The notes below the pieces were generated by a model. That model was given only the letters and a program-made list of their open reading frames with translations. It did not search any database and was not told the DNA's origin. The translations under genes were made by a program, and so were the position numbers. Shown here one piece after another: positions 9,422 to 17,464 of a stretch of 64,000 nucleotides of DNA. The first letter of the stretch is position 1. The number at the start of each line of letters is the position of its first letter. The DNA is from an uncultured Bacteroidaceae bacterium (GTDB taxonomy: Bacteria; Bacteroidota; Bacteroidia; Bacteroidales; Bacteroidaceae), in the NCBI GenBank assembly GCA_934394435.1, contig CAKRRN010000001.1:1-64000 (forward strand), in the 5' to 3' direction.

Positions 9422-9474
9422 AAGAAACCAATCACACTTTCCTTACTCAAAAGGGAAAATATGATTGGTTTCTT
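9422..9474 (+). terminator. Rho-independent-type terminator after yidD
   Basis: A 13-bp stem pairs AAGAAACCAATCA (9422-9434) with TGATTGGTTTCTT (9462-9474), followed by a T-rich run (ATCCTTATTTCT). It ends the metK-to-yidD transcription unit. Confidence 0.75.
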
Positions 9475-9571
9475 ATCCTTATTTCTAAATATTGCTTCTT
9501 TGGCTTGACAGAACCTTGAGAGGAATATATATTGTGACCAAGTCTGCCTTCTGCTTTGTCGTTTGCTTTAT

Positions 9572-9662
9572 CCCAAATCGGTCATTAGATACTGATAGGG
9601 ATTGGTAAGAACTATCCATCGGAGGAATGGGTTCTTCGTTTCGGTCTAATGACCGATTTGGG
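9572..9662 (-). repeat. Internally deleted 91-bp copy of the TIR element
   Basis: Both ends carry the perfect 18-bp terminal inverted repeat CCCAAATCGGTCATTAGA. Read in reverse orientation to the 196-bp copies, the sequence matches both flanks but lacks about 105 internal bases. The junction lies exactly at a short repeated CTGAT. It sits in the convergent gap between yidD and the isomerase-like gene. Confidence 0.85.
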
Positions 9663-9704
9663 TTTATTACTAGTTCTGGGTGCGTTTTGTTTTTTAGTAG
9701 ACAT

Positions 9705-10565
9705 CTATTGGGCAATTTTATTAAAATACTCAATGCAACGGCGAATGTCTGGTATGGAATTATCCCAATTATTCTCATATTCTATGGCCAGATAGCCATG
9801 GAATTTCTGTTCGCGTAGAATCTGTAACATTTCCTTTACTCCAAGACATCCTGTACCCCAAATAGTGTCAGTCATGCCTTTAACTCCATTTGGGTCGGGT
9901 TTCACATCCTTGAAGTGCAAACTGATGATACGTCCCTTGAGTGTTCGTAAGCAGTCTGTTGGCAGCAAACCCTCACGTTTCCAGTGTCCTACATCAGAGC
10001 AGGAGCCAAGTCTGCGGCTACGCCCTTGTATAGAGGCAAGCAGAATTTCTGGAGTCCAGTAATCAGAAGGTTGAGGATGATTATGTACGGAGACCTTGAT
10101 TTTGTACTTGTCTGCAAGAGCCTCTATTTGATCCCACATGTTCAGGGGCGGTTCGCAGGTGATGTACTCCATCTTCATCCCTTGTGCCAACTTAAACATT
10201 TGCTCCCATTCTTCGTATTTGTCGCTAACAAACACTCCTGTTCCAACAATCTTCACACCTCTTTTGGCTGCTTCTGCACGTATCTGCTTACGTTCCTCGG
10301 GAGTCAGTTGGAATCCAAAGACCTTGTCACCCCATTTTCCGCCAATTCTGTGCCCAGGATAGATTTCTATATATTTAACGCCCAGCTCTTGGGTCTTGTC
10401 AAGAGCATCCATTAGGCTGAACTTATGAAAAGTGTATGATTGAATGGCTAGTTTCAGACCTGCTTTCTCTGCCTGGGTTTTGCCTGCCAAGGCAGATTGT
10501 GCACATATTATTGTGCAGAGTAATGCCATTATGATAGCATTTAGGAAACTTTTCCTCATAAGCAT
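9705..10565 (-). CDS. Secreted sugar phosphate isomerase/epimerase-like TIM barrel protein
   Basis: This 286-residue protein has an N-terminal signal peptide (hydrophobic core NAIIMALLCTIICAQSALA). A xylose-isomerase-like TIM barrel follows, with YIEIYPGH, YITCEPP, VSVHNHPQPSDYW, GSCSDVGHWKREG and the metal-site-like LHFKDVK. It lies 48 bp downstream of a Tat-exported Gfo/Idh/MocA oxidoreductase on the same strand, so the pair probably forms an operon. Such pairs in Bacteroidetes act on oxidised sugars such as 3-keto sugars; this role is inferred. A second ATG two codons in (MRKSF) is an equally good start. Confidence 0.8.
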   Translation of the reverse strand: MLMRKSFLNAIIMALLCTIICAQSALAGKTQAEKAGLKLAIQSYTFHKFSLMDALDKTQELGVKYIEIYPGHRIGGKWGDKVFGFQLTPEERKQIRAEAAKRGVKIVGTGVFVSDKYEEWEQMFKLAQGMKMEYITCEPPLNMWDQIEALADKYKIKVSVHNHPQPSDYWTPEILLASIQGRSRRLGSCSDVGHWKREGLLPTDCLRTLKGRIISLHFKDVKPDPNGVKGMTDTIWGTGCLGVKEMLQILREQKFHGYLAIEYENNWDNSIPDIRRCIEYFNKIAQ

Positions 10566-10613
10566 TTTACTTTATTATTTGTACGTATATATTATATGGT
10601 TTCCTTAGCAAGC

Positions 10614-12149
10614 TTAAATGGGCATGTCGGGTAGAGAGAAGCCGTTATGATAGGTGTGTCGTATCCATTCTTCAGCTGCTTCCTTGGCATTCATCTCAAC
10701 AAAACGTCTATCAAAGCGTGGGTCACCATCAATAACTTTAAAGTCATCATAGTTGACCACCTTTATCTTGTCGTTGGCAGAAATGTTGGTGAAGCGCATG
10801 TTTTCGCCATCCCATTTAAGTTCACGATGCAACCCATATACGCCAGCCAGACGTACAGCCAATACACCCATGTCTACCATCTCTGTGAAGGGCCCGCTGA
10901 ACTGGAAGTTGGAAGAAGGTTCTACTCGGTTGTCAGATGACTCTTTGCAAGCCCTAATCCAATCCTGCTCATGTGTATTCGACTCCCAAATGCTGATTAC
11001 CTCTGAGTGTCCACCTTTCACGCGTGGTATGCTGGGCTTGGGTTCTTTGTAGTCTTTCATTCTTGATTTGGGCAACAAAGTAGGATTAAAGCCATAGCAT
11101 CCCATCATGATTTTGCCCTTTGTGCCTACGAAGATTACTCCTCCGTTTTCGTCTCCCATCATTTCACCATCTGCCAGCTCTTCGGGGCGAGGAGGCATCA
11201 AGCCGCCATCATACCAGTGAACCTTGACCTCTGGCATTTTCACCTTTCCTTTCTTTGGACGGGCTGGGAAGGTATATGTGATTATCTCGGCATGTGGAGG
11301 TGAGTACAAGTTGCTCATGGTGGAACTTGCAATTACGCTTGTTGGATGTTTGATGCCTAATGCCCAAATGACAGGATCCATTATATGGCAGGCCATATCA
11401 CCCAAAGCACCTGTTCCAAAATCATACCATCCTCGCCAGTTCCAAGGAGTGTAAGAGGGATGGTAAGGACGCATCTCAGCAGGACCAATAAAGTTTGCCC
11501 AGTCCAAGTCCTTTGGAACGGGAGGTGTATCGGTCGGTTTCATCAATCCTTGAGGCCAGATGGGGCGGTCGGTCCAGCAATGTACCTCTGTCACCTCCCC
11601 GATGGCTCCATCCCATATCCATTCTGCCACTCGCCTACACCAATCAAACGAATTACCTTGGTTGCCCATCTGTGTGGCCACGCGGTACTTCTTTGCTAAG
11701 GCTGCCAGAAGACGTGCTTCGTAAACGGTATGCGTCAAGGGCTTCTGGCAATATACATGTTTGCCAAGAGTGATGGCATGTGCGGCAATGGTGGCATGTG
11801 TATGGTCTGGAGTGGCAATCAGTACTGCATCAATGCTATCCTTCATCTCATCGAACATGACACGCCAGTCCTTGAAGAGTTTGGCTTTGGGATAATCGTT
11901 GAAAGTCTTGGCAGCGTATGTCCAGTCCACATCGCACAGGGCTACTATATTCTCCGTATTCATAAAGGTCAGATTGCGTCTGCCCACACCTCCAACTCCA
12001 ATTCCCGCAATATTCAGTTTGTCACTAGGTGCCACATGGCCAAATTTCTTACCCAGTACAGTATTAGGTACCACCATCAAGGCTGCAGCCCCCATACTAC
12101 TTGTCTTGATAAAATCTCTTCTTGAAATAGGCTTCATCGGGAAATTCAT
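10614..12149 (-). CDS. Gfo/Idh/MocA family oxidoreductase with Tat signal
   Basis: The N-terminus shows a twin-arginine signal (SRRDFIKTS, then the hydrophobic stretch GAAALMVVPNTVLG), so the enzyme is probably exported folded with its cofactor. The NAD(P)-binding domain follows: GIGVGGVGRRNL, ALCDVD and VLIATPDHTHATIA. The EKP-type motif is YCQKPLTHT (Gln replaces Glu, a common variant), followed by the C-terminal Gfo/Idh/MocA domain. At 511 aa it resembles Bacteroidetes periplasmic oxidoreductases, some of which oxidise glucosides at C3. The substrate here is unknown. The TIM-barrel gene follows. Confidence 0.87.
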   Translation of the reverse strand: MNFPMKPISRRDFIKTSSMGAAALMVVPNTVLGKKFGHVAPSDKLNIAGIGVGGVGRRNLTFMNTENIVALCDVDWTYAAKTFNDYPKAKLFKDWRVMFDEMKDSIDAVLIATPDHTHATIAAHAITLGKHVYCQKPLTHTVYEARLLAALAKKYRVATQMGNQGNSFDWCRRVAEWIWDGAIGEVTEVHCWTDRPIWPQGLMKPTDTPPVPKDLDWANFIGPAEMRPYHPSYTPWNWRGWYDFGTGALGDMACHIMDPVIWALGIKHPTSVIASSTMSNLYSPPHAEIITYTFPARPKKGKVKMPEVKVHWYDGGLMPPRPEELADGEMMGDENGGVIFVGTKGKIMMGCYGFNPTLLPKSRMKDYKEPKPSIPRVKGGHSEVISIWESNTHEQDWIRACKESSDNRVEPSSNFQFSGPFTEMVDMGVLAVRLAGVYGLHRELKWDGENMRFTNISANDKIKVVNYDDFKVIDGDPRFDRRFVEMNAKEAAEEWIRHTYHNGFSLPDMPI

Positions 12150-12332
12150 TTTAGTTTGTTTTATATGCTAATACGATTTGCGATTGATAAAGTTACGCAA
12201 AAAAAGTCATCTTTCTTCTATCAAGAAGCCAAACTTATACCTTTTTCCTCTTTTTTCATACATAAACCAGTCTTACAGGGTTGCAAAAAGATAAATTTAC
12301 GCGCAAGCACATGCTTTTTGACAAGAAAACGT

Positions 12333-12340
12333 TAACTTTG
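12333..12340 (+). promoter_or_regulatory. Putative -7 element for tRNA-Arg
   Basis: TAACTTTG matches TAnnTTTG and lies 17 bp before the tRNA 5' end. No strong -33 box is visible. Confidence 0.5.
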
Positions 12341-12357
12341 CAGAATGAAACACGGAT

Positions 12358-12429
12358 GCTCCTGTAGTTCAATGGATAGAACAACGGTTTCCTAAACCGT
12401 CGATCCGGGTTCGATTCCCGGCGGGAGTA
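12358..12429 (+). tRNA. tRNA-Arg (anticodon CCT)
   Basis: The cloverleaf folds by hand. The acceptor pairs GCTCCTG with CGGGAGT (two G-T wobbles). The anticodon stem is ACGGT/ACCGT with loop TTCCTAA and anticodon CCT. The T arm is CCGGG-TTCGATT-CCCGG. The discriminator is A, and CCA is not encoded. Confidence 0.96.
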
Positions 12430-12481
12430 CAGAGGCTTCAAACTCTACATAAAGGCAAATTCAGAGAGAGGAAAACCATAT

Positions 12482-12554
12482 ACGCAATCTGTGTATTCAA
12501 CTGATTCCGGCGAGTGCCCCTGAGTTTTCCACTTAGTCACTCGCCATACTGCGT
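12482..12554 (+). promoter_or_regulatory. Nested hairpin in the korA leader
   Basis: Three nested complementary segments lie in the korA 5' leader. ACGCA (12482) pairs with TGCGT (12550). GGCGAGTG (12509-12516) pairs with CACTCGCC (12538-12545). CTGAGT (12520-12525) pairs with ACTTAG (12531-12536), with one wobble. GAGAGAG/TCTCTC further out may extend the fold. It matches no riboswitch class that I recognise. It may be a regulatory RNA fold or processing structure between tRNA-Arg and korA. Confidence 0.45.
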
Positions 12555-12587
12555 CAGGTATAATCTCTCATTATATAATATTCAGAT

Positions 12588-14435
12588 ATGGCAGAAGCTA
12601 TAGAAATCAGAGAGAGAGAATCAGTCGTGGTACGGTTCTCTGGCGATTCGGGTGATGGCATGCAGTTGGCAGGCAACATCTTTTCCACAGTATCAGCTAC
12701 CGTAGGTAACAGCATCAGCACCTTTCCTGACTATCCCGCAGACATTCGCGCCCCGCAAGGATCACTTACAGGTGTATCAGGCTTCCAAGTTCATATTGGT
12801 GCCGGAGAGGTTTATACTCCTGGTGACCAGTGTGATGTCCTCGTTGCCATGAATGCCGCAGCACTCAAAACCCAGTACAGATATGCGAAACCAGGTGCTG
12901 CCATTATTATAGATACCGATAGTTTTGGTCCTAAAGACCTGCAGAAAGCAGCCTTCCAGACAGAAGATTACTTGGGCGAAATGGGTATAGACCCCGATCG
13001 GGTGATTGCCTGTCCTTTGACCACAATGGTAAAAGACTGTCTGAAGGATAGCGGAATGGATGTAAAAAGCATACTCAAGTGCAGAAACATGTTTGCCTTG
13101 GGACTTGTATGCTGGCTCTTCGATCGTGATCTGGACATTGCATTTAATTTCCTGCGTGAGAAATTTGCTAAGAAGCCAGGAGTGGCAGAAGCCAATATCA
13201 AGGTCATTCAGGCAGGTTATGACTATGGACATAACACACACAGCAGCGTAGCAAACGTTTACCGTATAGAGACCAAGCATAAGGTTCCCGGACGCTATAT
13301 GGATATTACGGGTAACAAAGCCACGGCATATGGTTTCATCGCAGCAGCAGAAAAGGCTGGCTTGAAGTTGTACTTAGGCTCTTATCCCATTACACCAGCC
13401 ACAGACGTCTTACACGAACTTTCAAAACATAAATCATTGGGAGTCGTGACGGTGCAATGCGAAGACGAGATAGCGGGATGCGCCTCTTCGCTGGGTGCCT
13501 CTTTTGCTGGCGCACTGGCTGTTACAAGTACATCTGGTCCAGGCATGTGCCTAAAGAGCGAGGCTATGAACTTGGCTGTCATCATGGAATTGCCTTTGGT
13601 AGTATTAGACGTGCAGAGAGGTGGACCCGCCACAGGTTTGCCCACAAAGTCAGAGCAAACAGATCTACTGCAGGCTCTCTTTGGAAGAAACGGTGAAAGT
13701 CCTATGCCTGTGATTGCAGCAACAAGTCCCACAGATTGTTTCTATGCGGCTTTTCAAGCATGTAAGATGGCATTGGAACATATGACTCCTGTCATCCTTA
13801 TGACAGATGCATACGTGGCCAATGGCTCAGGAGCATTCCGTCTGCCCAAAATGGCTGACCTCCCAACCATACAGCCACCCTATGTCCCAGAGGAATTGAA
13901 AGGCAAGTGGGCTCCTTACCTAAGGGCAGAAAACGGAACCAGATATTGGGCTGTTCCTGGCAGAGAAGGCTTCGAGCATATTTTGGGTGGACTGGAGAAG
14001 GATGACAAGACAGGAGCCATCAGCACCAATCCCGAAAATCATGACTTGATGACTCGTAAGCGTCAAGCCAAGATAGATGCAATACAAGTGCCAGACTTGG
14101 ATGTTCTTGGTGATAAGGACGATGCTGAATTGCTCATTGTTGGGTTCGGTGGTACGTTTGGACACCTGCATGCAGCCATGGACGAAATGCGTGCGGCAGG
14201 ACACAAAGTGGCATTGGCACATTTCAGAAACGTCAATCCCTTGCCTAAGAATACCGCAGAGGTGTTGCGCAAGTATCCTCATGTGGTTATTGCAGAACAG
14301 AATATGGGACAATTGGCAGGATGGCTACGCATGAAAGTGGATAACTTCTGCCCCAAGCAGTTCAATCAAGTTAAGGGACAGCCCTTCGTCGTGAACGAAC
14401 TGGTGAAGGCATTTACAGCCATGTTGGAAAAATAA
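12588..14435 (+). CDS. korA: 2-oxoacid:acceptor (ferredoxin) oxidoreductase, fused gamma-alpha subunit
   Basis: This 615-residue subunit joins the gamma domain (residues about 15-200, starting VVRFSGDSGDGMQLAGN) to the alpha or pyrimidine-binding domain (from about 235, with LYLGSYPITPATDVLHEL). It has the conserved TSTSGPGMCLKSEAMNLAV and the C-terminal transketolase-like domain (IVGFGGTFGHL, VIAEQNMGQLAGWLR). With KorB it oxidatively decarboxylates a 2-oxoacid, probably 2-oxoglutarate, to an acyl-CoA while reducing ferredoxin. The substrate cannot be fixed from sequence alone. korB follows 67 bp later. Confidence 0.92.
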   Translation: MAEAIEIRERESVVVRFSGDSGDGMQLAGNIFSTVSATVGNSISTFPDYPADIRAPQGSLTGVSGFQVHIGAGEVYTPGDQCDVLVAMNAAALKTQYRYAKPGAAIIIDTDSFGPKDLQKAAFQTEDYLGEMGIDPDRVIACPLTTMVKDCLKDSGMDVKSILKCRNMFALGLVCWLFDRDLDIAFNFLREKFAKKPGVAEANIKVIQAGYDYGHNTHSSVANVYRIETKHKVPGRYMDITGNKATAYGFIAAAEKAGLKLYLGSYPITPATDVLHELSKHKSLGVVTVQCEDEIAGCASSLGASFAGALAVTSTSGPGMCLKSEAMNLAVIMELPLVVLDVQRGGPATGLPTKSEQTDLLQALFGRNGESPMPVIAATSPTDCFYAAFQACKMALEHMTPVILMTDAYVANGSGAFRLPKMADLPTIQPPYVPEELKGKWAPYLRAENGTRYWAVPGREGFEHILGGLEKDDKTGAISTNPENHDLMTRKRQAKIDAIQVPDLDVLGDKDDAELLIVGFGGTFGHLHAAMDEMRAAGHKVALAHFRNVNPLPKNTAEVLRKYPHVVIAEQNMGQLAGWLRMKVDNFCPKQFNQVKGQPFVVNELVKAFTAMLEK

Positions 14436-14502
14436 GATTCCTACAGGGGAGGTATCTCCAGAACATTTAGGTATATAAAAATTACACAAGCCTCAGACAA
14501 TA

Positions 14503-15504
14503 ATGTTTACAGCAAACGATTATAAAAAGGGACAACCCAGATGGTGTCCCGGATGCGGAGACCACTTCTTTTTGGCCTCTCTGCATAAGGCAATGGCAGA
14601 AATAGGTGTGGCACCCTGGAACACAGCTGTCATCTCTGGTATTGGTTGTTCAAGTCGACTGCCACACTATATGGCCACTTACGGTATGAATACCATTCAT
14701 GGACGTGCTGCTGCCATCGCTACAGGATGTAAGGTTGCCAATCCAAACTTGACAGTATGGCAAGTTAGTGGTGATGGAGACGGGCTGGCTATCGGTGGTA
14801 ACCACTTCATACATGCCAACCGACGCAACATCAACTTGAATATGATCCTGCTGAACAACCGCATATACGGTCTTACCAAAGGGCAGTATAGCCCAACAAG
14901 TCCTCGCGGTTTTGTTAGCAAGAGCAGTCCGTATGGTACGGTAGAAGATCCCTTCCGCCCTGCCGAACTCTGTTTCGGAGCCAGAGGACACTTCTTTGCT
15001 CGTGCCGTAGCTACCGATGCGGCAGGAACAATAGATATACTGAAGGCTGCCTATCAGCATAAAGGGGCCAGTGTGTGTGAAATACTGCAAAACTGTGTTA
15101 TTTTCAACAACGGTACGCATGATGCTGTCTACACCAAGGATGGGCGGTCCAAGAACGCTATCTATGTGAAACATGGTGAACCGCTCATCTTCGGAGAAAA
15201 TCGTGAATATGGTCTGGTACAAGAAGGATTCGGACTGAAAATCGTCAAGATAGGAGAGAATGGAATCACAGAGAAAGATATTCTAGTACATGATGCCCAT
15301 TGTGAGGACAACACTCTGCAACTCAAATTGGCACTCATGGGCAACGGAGACGGCTTCCCTGTGGCATTAGGGGTCATCAGAGATGTCGAAGCACCCACCT
15401 ATGACGAATGTGTGGCAGAGCAGGTTGAGGAGATCAAAGCCAAGAAGCCTTATCACAGTTTTGAGGAACTTCTGGAGACAAATGATATCTGGGAAGTAAA
15501 GTAA
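14503..15504 (+). CDS. korB: 2-oxoacid:ferredoxin oxidoreductase beta subunit
   Basis: The thiamine-diphosphate-binding subunit (333 aa) begins with the cysteine pair in RWCPGCGDHFF (C15, C18), then ISGIGCSSRLPHY, the Fe-S ligand region of the family. The ThDP motif GDGDGLAIGGNHFIHANRRN is followed by NNRIYGLTKGQ, where this enzyme class binds the cofactor. It pairs with the fused alpha subunit upstream, and the two form the complete two-subunit enzyme found in Bacteroidetes. Confidence 0.93.
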   Translation: MFTANDYKKGQPRWCPGCGDHFFLASLHKAMAEIGVAPWNTAVISGIGCSSRLPHYMATYGMNTIHGRAAAIATGCKVANPNLTVWQVSGDGDGLAIGGNHFIHANRRNINLNMILLNNRIYGLTKGQYSPTSPRGFVSKSSPYGTVEDPFRPAELCFGARGHFFARAVATDAAGTIDILKAAYQHKGASVCEILQNCVIFNNGTHDAVYTKDGRSKNAIYVKHGEPLIFGENREYGLVQEGFGLKIVKIGENGITEKDILVHDAHCEDNTLQLKLALMGNGDGFPVALGVIRDVEAPTYDECVAEQVEEIKAKKPYHSFEELLETNDIWEVK

Positions 15505-15513
15505 CACTCATGA

Positions 15514-15585
15514 CAAGTGGCTGCTTGAAATTAAGCGACATGTGCTATTAAGGCCCATATAGTACAAATTTCAAACAGCCACTTG
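15514..15585. terminator. Long imperfect hairpin between korB and tyrS
   Basis: CAAGTGGCTG-CTTGAAATT (15514-15532) is complementary to AATTTCAAACAGCCACTTG (15567-15585) across a 34-nt loop, with a one-base irregularity. It starts 10 bp after the korB stop. There is no strong T-tract, so it may be a terminator, a processing site or a tyrS leader structure. Confidence 0.5.
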
Positions 15586-15643
15586 GTTGGCTAAATAACA
15601 AAAAACTATCATCCATCAAAAAAAAGAAAACATATTTCATTCG

Positions 15644-16945
15644 ATGAATTTCATAGAAGAACTTACATGGAGAGGCATGATTCACCAGATGATGCCTGGT
15701 ACAGAAGAATTGCTCAACAAAGAGACCGTAACTGCATACGTAGGTATTGACCCCACCGCTGATAGTCTTCATATAGGACACCTGTGTGGCGTGATGATGC
15801 TTAGACATTTTCAACGTTGTGGGCACAAACCATTAGCTCTAATTGGTGGAGCTACAGGTATGATTGGTGATCCAAGCGGAAAAAGCCAAGAGCGTAATCT
15901 ACTTAACGAAGAGACACTTCGGCATAACGTGGCTTGCATCAAGGCTCAGTTATCGAGGTTCTTGGACTTTGAAAGCGATGCGCCCAACAAAGCAGAGCTT
16001 GTGAACAACTATGACTGGATGAAGGATTACACATTCTTGGACTTCGCACGCGAGATTGGAAAATGCATCACTGTCAATTATATGATGGCAAAGGATAGCG
16101 TGAAGCGCAGATTAAACGGTGAATTCCAAGATGGTATGTCGTTCACAGAGTTTACGTACCAGCTTCTGCAAGGCTATGACTTCCTGCACCTATACGAGAC
16201 CAAGAACTGCAAACTTCAGATGGGTGGAAGCGACCAATGGGGAAATATCACCACTGGCACAGAGCTTATACGTCGCAAACTTGGTTCTGATAATGAGGCA
16301 TTTGCACTCACATGTCCACTTATCACCAAAGCTGATGGCAAGAAGTTCGGTAAAACAGAAAAAGGCAATATATGGCTTGATCGAAATCGTACCTCACCAT
16401 ATACTTTCTATCAGTTCTGGTTAAACGTGGCAGACGAGGATGCAGAACGATATATAAAGATTTTCACATCGCTCGACCGAGAAACTGTAGAAAGTCTTAT
16501 AGAGCAGCACAAACAGGATCCCGGACAAAGAATACTACAGAAACGCTTGGCAGAAGAAGTTACTGTGATGGTACACAGTCGTGAGGACTATGAAGCTGCT
16601 GTGGAAGCAAGTAATATTCTTTTTGGAAAATCCACTAAGGAGAGCTTGGTAAAACTGGATGAGCAGACACTTCTGGATGTATTTGCTGGAGTGCCTCAAT
16701 TTGAGTTCGACCGTTCGTTGCTGTCAGGAGAAGGCGTAAAAGCTGTAGACTTGACAGCCGAGCACACGCATTGTTTTGCCAGCAAAGGAGAAATGCGCAA
16801 ACTGACACAAGGGGGTGGAGTAAGCATCAATAAAGAAAAGTTGCAGGCTTTTGACCGCTTAATTACGGTGGATGACCTGCTTGATGATAAGTATTTGCTT
16901 GTACAACAGGGCAAGAAGAAATATTTCCTGCTTATTGCAAAGTAA
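15644..16945 (+). CDS. tyrS: Tyrosyl-tRNA synthetase
   Basis: TyrRS charges tRNA-Tyr. Class I signatures are clear: [15 protein letters not shown] (HIGH at residues 43-46) and [10 protein letters not shown] as the KMSKS equivalent (about 233). The tyrosine-binding QLLQGYDF and GGSDQWGNI are also present. The C-terminal S4-type RNA-binding domain covers about 365-430 ([12 protein letters not shown]). At 433 aa it is a normal bacterial length. It is probably transcribed separately from korAB, given the hairpin between them. Confidence 0.96.
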   Translation: MNFIEELTWRGMIHQMMPGTEELLNKETVTAYVGIDPTADSLHIGHLCGVMMLRHFQRCGHKPLALIGGATGMIGDPSGKSQERNLLNEETLRHNVACIKAQLSRFLDFESDAPNKAELVNNYDWMKDYTFLDFAREIGKCITVNYMMAKDSVKRRLNGEFQDGMSFTEFTYQLLQGYDFLHLYETKNCKLQMGGSDQWGNITTGTELIRRKLGSDNEAFALTCPLITKADGKKFGKTEKGNIWLDRNRTSPYTFYQFWLNVADEDAERYIKIFTSLDRETVESLIEQHKQDPGQRILQKRLAEEVTVMVHSREDYEAAVEASNILFGKSTKESLVKLDEQTLLDVFAGVPQFEFDRSLLSGEGVKAVDLTAEHTHCFASKGEMRKLTQGGGVSINKEKLQAFDRLITVDDLLDDKYLLVQQGKKKYFLLIAK

Positions 16946-16961
16946 AAAGTGTAGCATAATA

Positions 16962-16993
16962 TTTGCAAGATAGACAAGAATGGACTATCTTTG
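16962..16993 (+). promoter_or_regulatory. Promoter for tRNA-Gln (TTTG-N20-TATCTTTG)
   Basis: The -33 box TTTG (16962-16965) and the -7 box TATCTTTG (16986-16993) are separated by exactly 20 bp, an ideal Bacteroidetes housekeeping promoter. The tRNA starts 38 bp after the -7 box. Confidence 0.75.
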
Positions 16994-17030
16994 CAGTCGC
17001 AATCTCGCTTAATTTGAGATTGGATAGGAT

Positions 17031-17101
17031 TGGGCTATGGTGTAATGGTAGCACAAGACATTTTGGTCGTCTTAGTTCTGGTTCGAAACCGGATAGCCCA
17101 A
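17031..17101 (+). tRNA. tRNA-Gln (anticodon TTG)
   Basis: The acceptor pairs TGGGCTA with TAGCCCA and the discriminator is A. The anticodon arm is AGACA-TTTTGGT-CGTCT, giving anticodon TTG. The pair at 31-39 is an A-C mismatch next to the loop. The T arm is TCTGG-TTCGAAA-CCGGA. CCA is not encoded. Confidence 0.94.
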
Positions 17102-17103
17102 CT

Positions 17104-17151
17104 CCCAAAAAGGGGAATGTCATAACAGACATTTCCCCTTTTTGGTTTTTC
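17104..17151 (+). terminator. Terminator after tRNA-Gln
   Basis: AAAAAGGGGAATGTC pairs with GACATTTCCCCTTTTT around a 6-nt loop with one bulge, then GGTTTTTC. It begins right after the tRNA 3' end. Confidence 0.85.
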
Positions 17152-17234
17152 TGACTGCATTATGATAAATCGGGGCTCAACGGATTATTCAGGGTCAGCG
17201 GATATTTTATAAACAACAGACACGGGTTAGCGAA

Positions 17235-17280
17235 AAAGATAAAGGATTGAAATTCTATTGAAAATCAGTCCTTTATCTTT
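17235..17280 (-). terminator. Terminator after tRNA-Pro (minus strand)
   Basis: AAAGATAAAGGA pairs with TCCTTTATCTTT. On the minus strand the stem lies just past the tRNA-Pro 3' end and closes with a T-rich tract (TCTTTTTCGC). Confidence 0.75.
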
Positions 17281-17283
17281 GTG

Positions 17284-17356
17284 TCGGGATGACAAGACTC
17301 GAACTTGCGACCTCGCGCCCCCCAGACGTGTGCGCTACCAACTGCGCTACATCCCG
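17284..17356 (-). tRNA. tRNA-Pro (anticodon GGG)
   Basis: On the minus strand the acceptor pairs CGGGATG with CATCCCG, with discriminator A. The D arm contains AGCGCAGTTGGTAGCGC. The anticodon loop is CTGGGGG, so the anticodon is GGG. The stem has one A-C mismatch. The T arm centres on GTTCGAGTC. It diverges from the aroA transcription unit. Confidence 0.92.
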
Positions 17357-17394
17357 TCACCTTTTTCCTTTTGCTCTGCAAAGGTAGGTTGTTT

Positions 17395-17426
17395 TTTCTC
17401 TCCGTGCAAATATTTTCGTAACTTTG
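17395..17426 (+). promoter_or_regulatory. Putative promoter for the aroA operon
   Basis: TAACTTTG (17419-17426) is a good -7 box. TTTC at 17395-17398 sits at a 20-bp spacing as a weak -33 box. The aroA ATG follows 38 bp later. Confidence 0.55.
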
Positions 17427-17464
17427 TATCAAAATTAAGTAGAATTTAAATTCTTTCTCTGTAG

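Noticed and set aside
12441..12588. TPP, cobalamin, or SAM riboswitch ahead of korA
   Set aside because: None of the conserved boxes of these classes are present; only an unassigned hairpin can be supported.
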